Of a stretch of 62,923 nucleotides of DNA, positions 37,601 to 46,014 are shown piece by piece (position 1 is the stretch's first letter; every line of letters starts with the position of its first letter). The position numbers and the translations under genes are program-made. A model generated the notes under the pieces. That model was given only the letters and a program-made list of their open reading frames with translations, had not been told where the DNA came from and searched no databases. The stretch comes from Gemmatimonadota bacterium (GTDB lineage: Bacteria > Gemmatimonadota > Gemmatimonadetes > Gemmatimonadales > Gemmatimonadaceae), in NCBI GenBank assembly GCA_016704465.1, contig JADJAD010000021.1, forward strand, positions 1 to 62,923, written 5' to 3'.

Positions 37601-37760
37601 GGGGGTAATCTAGCGGATCGGTGCGCGGCAAGACGGGGGGCGGCGCGTGCCGCTACCTTGCATGGCAATGGACGCGCGCTGAGAGAGTCATGAGGCGCGC
37701 CATCAATCACGCGCGCGGGTCGCTTCGGCTGCCGGCGCGCCTGCCGCCAGCCGTCCCCTC

Positions 37761-38216
37761 ATGAAGTTGTGGATTGACGCGGACGCAGCCCCGCGCGACG
37801 TGAAGGAGATCGTGGCGCGAGCTGCCGACCGACTGGAGTTGGAGACGATCTTTGTCTCCAATCAGCGGATACAACTGCAGCCCGGCAGCCGCTTCACCTC
37901 GGCCGTGCGGGTGGACGGCGGCCCCGACGTGGCGGATCGCCACATCGCCGACCGGGCAGAGCCGGGCGACGTCGCCGTCACCGCCGACATTCCGTTGGCG
38001 GCCCTGCTCGTGGCGAAGGGGGTGGCCGTGATCGACCCGCGCGGCGAGGAGTACTCGGCCGAGACCATCGGTGAGCGTCTCTCGGTCCGCGACTTCATGG
38101 ATGGGTTGCGCGGTGCCGGAGTCGAGACGGGCGGTGCGGCGCCCTACGGACCGAAGGACAAACAGCGATTTGCCGGCGCGCTCGACCGGGCGTTGACCCG
38201 CGCGCGTCGACGCTAG
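37761..38216 (+). CDS. YaiI/YqxD family protein (DUF188)
   Basis: The 151-residue protein starts MKLWIDADAAPRDVKEIVAR and contains DVADRHIADRAEPGDVAVTA then DIPLAALLVAKGVAVIDPRG and a C-terminal GGAAPYGPKDKQRFAGALDR. These are the three signatures of the UPF0178 family, a PIN-like nuclease fold with conserved Asp residues. Length is normal. Its cellular role is not established. Confidence 0.93.
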   Translation: MKLWIDADAAPRDVKEIVARAADRLELETIFVSNQRIQLQPGSRFTSAVRVDGGPDVADRHIADRAEPGDVAVTADIPLAALLVAKGVAVIDPRGEEYSAETIGERLSVRDFMDGLRGAGVETGGAAPYGPKDKQRFAGALDRALTRARRR

Positions 38217-38240
38217 CTCCGTCGCTGCGCCCGCGCCTGC

Positions 38241-40268
38241 CTACTGCAGCGGCGGCTTGCCGGATGGTCGCGACGGCCTGCTCGGCACGTCGGGGGGGCT
38301 GCCCTGCGCGATTGGCGGCGAGGGCAGGCCCTCCATCGTGTACCCACCACCCCGATAGAGCCGGTCGGCTGTGTGGAAGAACGCGATCGCGTCTTCTACC
38401 AGCGCACGTGCCGCCGAGTCGGGGCGCTCGATGCGTTGCAGCCGCCGGTGGTCGGGATCGTACTCGTAGACGTCTGTCGCCTCACGCAGTCCCAGCACCG
38501 CCAGGCGATTCCCCCGCATCATCGCGATGTTGGAATTGTGCGTCATGAAGGCACGTCCCTGGTCGGGTGAGGCGGTGAAGACGTCGTGGCCAAACCACTT
38601 GCTCTCGTACGACATGCCGAGCCGCGCCATGATCGTCGCCGGAAGGTCGAGGGACGAGGCGAGCGTCTCGATGCGCCTCCCCGCCGGGATGAATCCCGGG
38701 GCGTAGAACAGGACCGGGACCTCGTAGCTCGGGAGCGGGATTTCCGGGGCGCCGTACACGCGTGCGCCGTGGTCGCCCATGAGGACGAAGAGTGTGTTGT
38801 CAAACCAGGGATGGTCCCTGGCCATGCGCATGAAGCGCCCGAGTGCCCAGTCGGCGTACTGGACGGCATTGGTGCGCCAGTGCTGGTCGGGATCGGCGGC
38901 GATGCGCCCGGTCGGGTAGGTGTACGGCTTGTGGTTGGAGACCGAGAGAATGGTGGAGTAGAACGGTGCGCCGCCTGCGTGCAGTGAGTCGAACGTGGCC
39001 AGCGCCTTGTCGAAGATGAACTCGTCGGCCACTCCCCAGGCCGTTGCAAACGCATCGCGTGGAAAGTCGCGCTGCTCGATCACGAGCTGCATGCCGTTGT
39101 TGCGCATGTACGCGCCCATGCCGTCAAAGAGCGCCCGCCCGCCGTAGATGAACGACGTGTGGTAGCCACGGTCTCGCAGGACGGCCGGAAGGGTGAACAA
39201 GTCCCGTGAGGCGGGGCGTCGGACGATGGAGATCCCCGGCAGGGGGGGGAGGGCGGACGTCGTCGCCTCGAGGGCGCGGATGGTTCGATTGCCGGTCGAG
39301 TAGAAGTTCGTGAGGGCCGTTCCCTCGGCGATGAGCGAATCGAAGCGCGGCGTGAGCACCGTGTCGCCTCGCGGATGCAGCGACGAGAGGAAGATCGAGC
39401 CGAGGCTTTCCTCGAGGACGAGCACGACGTTGCGGCGCGCCTCGGGCGACGAGGCGGTGACATGCCGGAGGGTGGGATTCGCCGACGAGATCGGCCCGGC
39501 GGTCCCGCTGGGGACCGCGAGCATCGCACGCACGCGCGCGGCCTCCTGGTGCGCCGGGCGGGTGGCGTAGAGTCCCTCGTACGGGGCGTCCTGCCCCAGG
39601 AAGGCCATCCAGATGGTGTAGTAGCCGTTCAGCGCGATCTCGTTGAGCGCGCGGTCATCGGAGACGCGTCCGAGCTGCGGCGAGACCGCGAGCGTGAGCA
39701 CGCCTAACGAACTCGCGAGCACGGCGAGGCTCGCCAGGCGCGTGCGCCCGGGCGTGGCGCTGTCGAGCGCCCGCGTGATGCGTCGCCGCGCCAGCCAGAC
39801 GCCGAGTGCCCCGGCGCCAGCCACGGCGAGCAGGATGGCGGGGAGCGGATAGCTCTCCCAGAGATTCGTGACGACCTCGGTCGGAAAGACGAGGTAGTCG
39901 ACCGCCACGAAGTTGAAGCGCCCGTTGAACTCGTCGAAGAACAGGACCTCGGCGGCGATCACGAAGGCCGACAGGGCCACGAGTCCGAAGAACCAGCCCT
40001 GCATCCAGCGCCTGACTCCTCCACGAGCGAACCAGCGATCGGGGAGCAGCGCCAGGACCACCACGAGCGGTGCGATCAGCCAGGCCGCGGCGACAAGGTC
40101 GAAGAGTTCGCCGACTGCTACCGCCCTGGCGATGGCCACGCGGGGCGCGACCAGCTCCGGCCAGGCATACGCCAGCAGGACGAGGCGGGTGGCGAAGCCG
40201 AAGCCGAGCAGGAGCACGAGCGCCAGGGCGGCGAACGAGAAGCGCCCCAGTCGGGATGCCGCATTCAT
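38241..40268 (-). CDS. LTA synthase-like membrane sulfatase/phosphotransferase
   Basis: The 675-residue protein starts MNAASRLGRFSFAALALVLL. Five predicted membrane helices fill the first 190 residues. The extracytoplasmic alkaline-phosphatase-fold domain follows: RRNVVLVLEESLGSIFLSSL, TNFYSTGNRTIRALEATTSA with the likely catalytic Thr, LSVSNHKPYTYPTG and LFVLMGDHGARVYG, which bear the metal ligands. Known relatives make lipoteichoic acid or transfer phosphoglycerol to membrane glycans; in a diderm the latter is likelier. The C-terminus is Pro/Ser-rich. The open frame upstream to 40847 runs through a repeat and antisense dinB, so 40268 is the start. Confidence 0.88.
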   Translation of the reverse strand: MNAASRLGRFSFAALALVLLLGFGFATRLVLLAYAWPELVAPRVAIARAVAVGELFDLVAAAWLIAPLVVVLALLPDRWFARGGVRRWMQGWFFGLVALSAFVIAAEVLFFDEFNGRFNFVAVDYLVFPTEVVTNLWESYPLPAILLAVAGAGALGVWLARRRITRALDSATPGRTRLASLAVLASSLGVLTLAVSPQLGRVSDDRALNEIALNGYYTIWMAFLGQDAPYEGLYATRPAHQEAARVRAMLAVPSGTAGPISSANPTLRHVTASSPEARRNVVLVLEESLGSIFLSSLHPRGDTVLTPRFDSLIAEGTALTNFYSTGNRTIRALEATTSALPPLPGISIVRRPASRDLFTLPAVLRDRGYHTSFIYGGRALFDGMGAYMRNNGMQLVIEQRDFPRDAFATAWGVADEFIFDKALATFDSLHAGGAPFYSTILSVSNHKPYTYPTGRIAADPDQHWRTNAVQYADWALGRFMRMARDHPWFDNTLFVLMGDHGARVYGAPEIPLPSYEVPVLFYAPGFIPAGRRIETLASSLDLPATIMARLGMSYESKWFGHDVFTASPDQGRAFMTHNSNIAMMRGNRLAVLGLREATDVYEYDPDHRRLQRIERPDSAARALVEDAIAFFHTADRLYRGGGYTMEGLPSPPIAQGSPPDVPSRPSRPSGKPPLQ

Positions 40269-40432
40269 TGACTCGGGTACGACTGGTCGCGCGAGGGCAA
40301 CTGGCGCGGGCGTGCTCGTCAAGCAAATGCTCCGGTCACAGGATTCCCGTAATCTGGTGAGGACGCAGGCAATCGGGCGACAAATCTTGAACGCCAGGTT
40401 CCGACGCCGACGCGGGGCTGCGCGGTACGACG

Positions 40433-40495
40433 GCTCTCTCGCGACAGCTCTCTGGCGACAGCTCTCTGGCGACAGCTCTCTCTGGCGACAGCTAC
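40433..40495. repeat. 14-bp tandem repeat (CTCTCTGGCGACAG)
   Basis: Four near-identical copies lie head to tail, with a two-base insertion before the last one and a diverged first copy (CTCTCTCGCGACAG). The array ends on the stop codon of the minus-strand DinB gene, so it sits in the DinB 3' region and upstream of the sulfatase start. Confidence 0.8.
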
Positions 40496-40983
40496 CTGGC
40501 ACCGTCACCTGGCGTGGCAGCGGCGGGCTGGCCGCGCACGAAGGCGATATAGTCGGTCGGTGCTGGCACGAGGCCGCCACGGCGGAGCATGAGCGAGACC
40601 TGGCCGCGATGATAGGCACCATGCATGGCGACATGGGCGAGGATGTCCGCGACCCGGCTGGTGAACTGGTTGCCAGCGCTGTTGGTGTATGCGACGTCGC
40701 GAAGGAGTGACGCATCGCTCTCGCGCGCGAGCAACCGGGCGTAGCCCTGGGCATTCTCGTCGGACAGCGCTTCGCATTGCTCGAGGGTGAGCACAGGCCA
40801 GATGGGGACGCTCCCGCCGCGCCCCGCGATTCGTGCCAGCCACACATGTTCGGCGGCCAGCAGGTGGGCGTACTGCGCCAGCGCCTGCGGGTCAGTGTCC
40901 GGTCCCTGTCCCAGCGACTCGAGGACGCGGGTGTTGGCCCACTCGGCGTGGGCGAAGAGGGAGCGTAGCAGCGACGTTGTCAT
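40492..40983 (-). CDS. DinB-family four-helix protein
   Basis: The 163-residue protein (start MTTSLLRSLFAHAEWANTRV) has the DinB histidine triad: H in FAHAEWAN, H in AAEHVWLARI, and H-x-x-x-H in LAHVAMHGAYHRGQVSLML. This fold binds a divalent metal and is found in mycothiol or bacillithiol-dependent transferases and stress proteins. The upstream frame to 41067 adds unlike residues, so ATG at 40983 was chosen. Confidence 0.87.
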   Translation of the reverse strand: MTTSLLRSLFAHAEWANTRVLESLGQGPDTDPQALAQYAHLLAAEHVWLARIAGRGGSVPIWPVLTLEQCEALSDENAQGYARLLARESDASLLRDVAYTNSAGNQFTSRVADILAHVAMHGAYHRGQVSLMLRRGGLVPAPTDYIAFVRGQPAAATPGDGAR

Positions 40984-41421
40984 GGCAGGATGGGGAGCGG
41001 GCGCGACGGAAGCCGACGGCACTGCCTGGCGACTGCAAGACCAACGATCCGCAGGTCCACCCACCACGCGGCGCCGCTGCGGTGGGCTGCCGCGGTGCTT
41101 CGTGTGGACTGTGTCCGTCGGCGTGCGCTGGTTGGCGAGGTGCTGCGCGCCGTTGCGCCGTGATGCATTTCCGAGTTGTCAGACTATGCGAGATGAACGG
41201 TTCATGAAGCGACGTGACCACCTGAGTGCCTGAGACGTCGTACCGTCGTTCGCACGCGATCCAATGTCGTCAGATGCAGACGGAAATGCGACGCAACGCA
41301 CAGCGGACTGATCGTCTGCAGCGCATGCTGACGCACGGCGGAGGGATCGGCGCGAAGGGTCGCGGCACTCGCGCAGGTGCTGACCAGCTTCCGGAGCCCC
41401 GCATCACCACGCACGCCTAGC
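40984..41421. promoter_or_regulatory. Regulatory region upstream of the cytochrome operon
   Basis: This 438-base divergent gap must hold the promoter of the five-gene electron-transfer operon. It is less GC-rich than its surroundings from about 41160 on. A perfect 13-base palindrome, ATGAACGGTTCAT, lies at 41193-41205, about 215 bases before the first start codon, and could be an operator. I cannot place a reliable -35/-10 pair. No gene is supported here. Confidence 0.45.
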
Positions 41422-42432
41422 ATGACTCAGGGAAATCTCGCACGCGCCGTCCCCGCACCCGTTCCAGCCCCCGCGTCCGCACCCGCCCCCCGCCGGCGGG
41501 GGCCGGTGCGGCTTGCCGACGACGCAGGGCAGCCTCCGGCCGCGGTGCGACCTCCGGCAAGTCGTGGCAAGGCTGGAATGCCGGTGTTCACGACGCTGCT
41601 TGTCATCGTCCTCGCAGCCGTCAACGTGCTGGGCACGCCCTACTACACCAGTTCCCTCGCTGAACGCGTGCGGCACCCGATGCATGTGCTGCTGCGACCG
41701 TCCGGACTCGTGGGGCAGAGCGCGGGAGTCCTCGCCTTTCTCGCCTTCACCTTCCTCTGGCTCTACCCGCTGCGCAAGAAGTGGAAGGCGCTCGCCTTCA
41801 CCGGACCGATCGGGAAGTGGCTCGACGTGCACGTGACCACTGCCATCGCCCTGCCGCTCCTGCTCACGATCCACGCCGCGTGGCGATCGGACGGTCTCAT
41901 CGGGCTGGGGTTCGCCTCGATGCTCGTGGTCTGCGCCAGCGGGATCGTCGGTCGGTACCTGTACACGCGCATCCCGCGCGCCAAGAGCGGCGCGGAGCTG
42001 AGCCGCGACGACGTTGTCGCTGAGCGGAACCGGCTGGTCGACGAGATCGCCGAGGTCACCGGCATCGATCCGCAGACCGTGGAAGTGACGCTCGACGTGG
42101 CGTCGCCGAGCGACGCGAAGGCCGGGGTGATGCGCGTCTTTGTCAACCTGCTGACGAACGACCTGCAGCGGTGGCGCCTGACGCACGAGCTGCGCCGGCG
42201 CTTCCAGGACCTGGAGGGGGGGCGCGAGATCCCGAAGGCGGCGCTTGGCCGCTCGGTGAAGCTGGCCAACCGCGAGATCGCCCTTTCGCAGCAGGTGCGC
42301 ATGCTGGAGGCGACGCAGCGGGTCTTCAGGTACTGGCACGTGGCGCACAAGCCGTTTGCCCTCACCGCGCTGTTCGCCGTCGTCGTACATGTCGCGGTCG
42401 TCGTCGCCCTCGGCGCCACCTGGTTCTACTGA
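41422..42432 (+). CDS. Membrane cytochrome b-like protein of the electron-transfer operon
   Basis: The 336-residue protein starts after a Pro/Ala-rich cytoplasmic leader. Membrane helices are visible at about 55-75 (FTTLLVIVLAAVNVLG), 95-115 (SAGVLAFLAFTFLWLYPL), 130-150 (VHVTTAIALPLLLTIHAAW), 155-175 (LIGLGFASMLVVCASGIVG) and 312-334 (ALTALFAVVVHVAVVVALGA). Histidines in RHPMHVLL, DVHVTT, TIHAAW, HVAHKP and VVHVAV could hold two b hemes. A charged loop of about 110 residues lies between helices 4 and 5. It is the first gene of the operon, 13 bases before the flavoprotein, and likely takes electrons from or gives them to the quinone pool. I do not recognise an exact named family. Confidence 0.75.
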   Translation: MTQGNLARAVPAPVPAPASAPAPRRRGPVRLADDAGQPPAAVRPPASRGKAGMPVFTTLLVIVLAAVNVLGTPYYTSSLAERVRHPMHVLLRPSGLVGQSAGVLAFLAFTFLWLYPLRKKWKALAFTGPIGKWLDVHVTTAIALPLLLTIHAAWRSDGLIGLGFASMLVVCASGIVGRYLYTRIPRAKSGAELSRDDVVAERNRLVDEIAEVTGIDPQTVEVTLDVASPSDAKAGVMRVFVNLLTNDLQRWRLTHELRRRFQDLEGGREIPKAALGRSVKLANREIALSQQVRMLEATQRVFRYWHVAHKPFALTALFAVVVHVAVVVALGATWFY

Positions 42433-42445
42433 GGCGCCGCCGACC

Positions 42446-43894
42446 ATGCAGATGTTCCTGACGACCATCGGCTTCTTCGCCCTCACCGGCTTCTTCATCT
42501 GGCGCCACCTGCAGGCAGGCGGAGCGTCGGCGGGCGGAGCGTCGGTCCGGGCGTCGGGTCCGCCGTGCGCGCGATGCAGCGCTCCGGTGCCGTCGGGATC
42601 GCAGTTCTGCCCCGGGTGCGGGATCCCGCAACAGATCTTCGAGGTGGTCAGCGCCGGCATCTCCGCGCCGATGTCTGCCGATGGCACGGGCGGGGCGATG
42701 CGCGCGCTCGTGCGCGCCGACATGTGCGTGGGATGCGCCACCTGCGTGGCCGCATGTCCCGAGGACGGTGCCTTGACCATGCGCGGCAAGCTCGCGGTCG
42801 TGGACAACGCGCTCTGCAAGGGACACGGCGACTGCGTGGCGGCCTGTCCGGTCGGGGCAATCTCGGTGAACGCGGGCAGTGCGGCGAATCGTGTGCAGGT
42901 GCCACTGATCGACGTGAACTTCGAGACCAACGTCCCTGGCGTGTACATCGTGGGTGAGCTTGGCGGTCGCGGCCTGATCAAGAACGCGATCAACGAGGGG
43001 AAGATCGCAGCCGAGCACGTGGCCCGCGTCCTGCCCCCAGGCGAGCCGCGCAGCGACGGCGACGACACCACCGTGGACGTCGCGATCGTCGGGAGCGGAC
43101 CTGCCGGGCTCAGTGCAGGGCTCGAGGCGCACCGACGCCACCTTCGGTACGTCGTGCTGGAACAGGGAACGCTCGCCGACACGGTGCGCAAGTACCCGCG
43201 TCACAAGTTGCTGCTGGCGGAGCCGGTCTCGATCCCCCTGTATGGCGACCTGTGGATCGCCGATGCCTCGAAGGAGACGCTGCTCGAGGTGTGGCAGACG
43301 ATCGTCGCCAACACCGGGCTCGACGTCCAGGCGGGGCAGAAGGTCGTGAACATCCAGCGTGACGGGTCGCTCTTCCGCCTGCAGACCGACAAGGCGACGT
43401 ACACCGCGCGTCGTGTCGTCCTGGCCATGGGCCGCCGCGGAACGCCGCGCAAGCTCGGCGTCGCCGGCGAGGAACTGGACAAGGTCTTCTATGACATCGT
43501 CGAGATGGAGGCGTTTGCCGGGCGCCGCGTGATGGTGGTGGGCGGCGGAGATAGCGCGGTGGAGTCGGCGCTCGGGCTCGCGAACCAGCAGGGAACGGAA
43601 GTCCTGCTGTCGTATCGCGGCGATGCGTTGAGCCGCGTGAAGGACCGCAATGTCGAGAAGTTCGAGCGGGCAATCGCGGCCGGCAAGGTGAAGGCGCTCT
43701 TCAAGAGCCAGATCAGGGAGATCCGTGAGGACGTGGTCGTCATCGACATCGACGGGGACAAGACGATCCTCCCCAACGACCACGTGTTCGTGCGAATCGG
43801 CGGCGAGGCGCCGTACGCGTTCCTCGAACGGTTAGGCATAGAGATCGTGACGAAGGACGTCCCGATCGGCGGCGACTCGGCGCGGGCCGGATGA
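42446..43894 (+). CDS. Membrane-anchored zinc-ribbon/ferredoxin/FAD-NAD(P) oxidoreductase
   Basis: The 482-residue protein begins with one membrane helix (MQMFLTTIGFFALTGFFIWR). A zinc ribbon follows at residues 41-58 (CARC...CPGC). A two-cluster ferredoxin domain is at 94-138: the first site is CVGCATCVAACP, the second is CKGHGDCVAACP, where His127 replaces the second cysteine. Then come NVPGVYIVGELGGRG, the FAD motif VAIVGSGPAGLSAGL near 212 and the NAD(P) motif VMVVGGGDSAVESALG near 365, as in thioredoxin reductase-like enzymes. It probably links NAD(P)H or ferredoxin to the membrane cytochrome b encoded just upstream. Its stop overlaps the next cytochrome start (ATGA). Confidence 0.85.
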   Translation: MQMFLTTIGFFALTGFFIWRHLQAGGASAGGASVRASGPPCARCSAPVPSGSQFCPGCGIPQQIFEVVSAGISAPMSADGTGGAMRALVRADMCVGCATCVAACPEDGALTMRGKLAVVDNALCKGHGDCVAACPVGAISVNAGSAANRVQVPLIDVNFETNVPGVYIVGELGGRGLIKNAINEGKIAAEHVARVLPPGEPRSDGDDTTVDVAIVGSGPAGLSAGLEAHRRHLRYVVLEQGTLADTVRKYPRHKLLLAEPVSIPLYGDLWIADASKETLLEVWQTIVANTGLDVQAGQKVVNIQRDGSLFRLQTDKATYTARRVVLAMGRRGTPRKLGVAGEELDKVFYDIVEMEAFAGRRVMVVGGGDSAVESALGLANQQGTEVLLSYRGDALSRVKDRNVEKFERAIAAGKVKALFKSQIREIREDVVVIDIDGDKTILPNDHVFVRIGGEAPYAFLERLGIEIVTKDVPIGGDSARAG

Positions 43895-46014
43895 GGGATG
43901 GTCCGCCCGTCGTTCGACGCCGGCCGGTCGGCGCGCTGCTCGCGGTGTGTGTCATGACCGGGATCCTCTCGCTCGCGCTACCGTCGAGGTTGCCCGGGCA
44001 GATCTCTCCCGGGCCGCTCGCCCGTCCGCACGCCTCGCTCGAAGGGGCGGCGAACTGCGTGAAGTGCCACGGGCTCAAGGGCGCAGGCTCACCCATGACC
44101 CAGGTCTGCCTGCAATGCCACAAGGAAATCGGCTGGCTGATGCAGCAGCAGCGCGGGCTCCACGCGCGCGAGGTGCGGGTCGGGAAGAAGGAGTGCGCAT
44201 CCTGCCACCCGGATCACGCCGGGGCGGACTTCAAGATGGTCGAGTGGGCCGAGGGTTCGGCGACTCGCTTCGACCACCGCAAGGCGGGGTGGTCGCTGGA
44301 GGGGAAGCACGGCGAGGCGAAGTGCGAGAGCTGTCACGCCACGAAGTATCGCACCGGTCAGGCGGCGAAGCTGTCGGAGCGCAAGAGCTCCGCTGGGTGG
44401 GTTGGCCTGGAGCGCGACTGCATGGCCTGTCACGAGAGCGACGACGTGCACGACGGCGCGCTCGCTGCCACGTGCGAGAGCTGCCACGACGCGCGCACCT
44501 GGGACACGGCGCCGACCTTCGATCACGACAAGGCAGACTACCGGCTCGACGGCAAGCACACGGACGTGGCGTGCGACAAGTGCCATCTCACTCCCCGTCT
44601 CAAGACGCGCACCAACGCGAAGGGGGAGCCCGTCCCCCTGTTCAAGCCGGTCCCATTCAAGGAGTGCGCCTCGTGCCATGCCGATCCGCACAAGGGGCGG
44701 TTGTCGGCCAAGTGCAGCGAGTGCCACGTGACGCGCGGCTTTGAGGTGATCGACCAGAAGGGGTTCAACCACGCGCTCACCCGTTACCCGCTCAAGGGCG
44801 CTCATGTGGCGGTGGCCTGCGCGCCGTGCCACGGCAACGCGCTGGCGCAGAAGAACCCGCCCTTCACGAGCTGTGCCTCCTGCCATGCCGACGCGCATGG
44901 AGGGGAAGGGACGTTAGGCGGTCGATGGGCCGACTGCGCCGCGTGCCACCGCGTGGAGGGCTTTGCGCCGAGCACCTTCACGGTGGCGCAACACCGGGCG
45001 ACCGCGTATCCACTGGAAGGGAAGCATGAGGGAGTGAAGTGCGCGGCGTGCCATCCCTCGACCAAGGCCCCGGCTTCCCAGGCGGCGCCTGGCGGAGCGA
45101 CGCAGTCGCTGGCGCGCAGCGCGAAGCTGGTGCGACTCAAGGTCGCCGGTACGCAGTGCGCGGGGTGCCATGAGGACGCGCACGGGTCGCAGCTGGCGTC
45201 GCGGGTGCCGGCGGCGACGTGCGAGGCGTGCCATGCGGTGGCCGGATTTGCGCCCAGCACCTTCGGGATCGTGGCCCATGCGACGCTGCGGCTGCCGCTG
45301 GAAGGCATGCACGCGACGATCGCCTGCGCCGCGTGCCATGGCGCCGAGCGTCCGGGGCTCCCGGCCTGGGGGCCGTCACAATCGTTAGGCTCGGCGAAGG
45401 TGGCCCTCACGGGGGTCGACCCCTCCTGCACGTCGTGCCACGTGGACCCGCATGCGGGGCGCTACAGTCGGCCCGGTGGGGCGGCCGGCGATGGTTCCTG
45501 CCGCGGCTGCCACGGGAGCGATCGCTTTCGACCGTCGCTGGTGGACGTGACGGTGCACGCGGGCTATGCGCTGCCGCTCGAGGGGGCACATCGGGCGGTG
45601 CCGTGCGTCGCCTGCCATGAGGGGATGGCGGTCGCTCCCGGGGCACCGACCCCACGGGCGTCGCTCGTGCGCGGTGGACGACCGGTGGCGTCGCTCCCCT
45701 TCTCGGAGCCGTTGCCCCGCACATGTGCGACGTGCCACGAGACGGTGCACGGAGACCAGTTCGCCGGGCGACCCGGTGGTGCCGACTGCGCCTCGTGCCA
45801 CGCGGTCGATGCGTTTGCGCCGGCGCCCCGCTTCGATCATGAGCGCGCGAGCTTCTCGCTCAAGGGCGCGCACGCGACCGTGGCGTGCGCCGGCTGTCAC
45901 AAGCAGGTCCCCGTGAACGGGGCGCCTGTCGGGACCACGCGCGTGCTCTATCGGCCGCTCTCCGCAACCTGCGAGAGTTGCCACACGGCGCGCAACGGAC
46001 CGCGGAGCCACTGA
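43891..46014 (+). CDS. Multiheme c-type cytochrome with 23 CXXCH motifs
   Basis: I count 23 CXXCH heme-binding motifs in 707 residues, from CVKCH near residue 55 to CESCH near the end. The N-terminal hydrophobic stretch GALLAVCVMTGILSLALP is a signal peptide or membrane anchor. Motifs fall in loosely repeated groups with F-x-H..x-Y-P-L-x-G-x-H spacers (for example YPLKGAHVAVACAPCH, YPLEGKHEGVKCAACH, LPLEGAHRAVPCVACH), the same spacer logic as the giant cytochrome downstream. Extra His residues (CHADPH, CHEDAH, CHVDPH) can serve as distal heme ligands. It likely works in the periplasm, receiving electrons from the inner-membrane module. It overlaps both neighbours by 1-4 bases. Confidence 0.92.
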   Translation: MRDGPPVVRRRPVGALLAVCVMTGILSLALPSRLPGQISPGPLARPHASLEGAANCVKCHGLKGAGSPMTQVCLQCHKEIGWLMQQQRGLHAREVRVGKKECASCHPDHAGADFKMVEWAEGSATRFDHRKAGWSLEGKHGEAKCESCHATKYRTGQAAKLSERKSSAGWVGLERDCMACHESDDVHDGALAATCESCHDARTWDTAPTFDHDKADYRLDGKHTDVACDKCHLTPRLKTRTNAKGEPVPLFKPVPFKECASCHADPHKGRLSAKCSECHVTRGFEVIDQKGFNHALTRYPLKGAHVAVACAPCHGNALAQKNPPFTSCASCHADAHGGEGTLGGRWADCAACHRVEGFAPSTFTVAQHRATAYPLEGKHEGVKCAACHPSTKAPASQAAPGGATQSLARSAKLVRLKVAGTQCAGCHEDAHGSQLASRVPAATCEACHAVAGFAPSTFGIVAHATLRLPLEGMHATIACAACHGAERPGLPAWGPSQSLGSAKVALTGVDPSCTSCHVDPHAGRYSRPGGAAGDGSCRGCHGSDRFRPSLVDVTVHAGYALPLEGAHRAVPCVACHEGMAVAPGAPTPRASLVRGGRPVASLPFSEPLPRTCATCHETVHGDQFAGRPGGADCASCHAVDAFAPAPRFDHERASFSLKGAHATVACAGCHKQVPVNGAPVGTTRVLYRPLSATCESCHTARNGPRSH

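Noticed and set aside
45885..46013. Upstream extension of the giant cytochrome
   Set aside because: It overlaps the 23-heme gene in another frame; the signal peptide begins at 46014.
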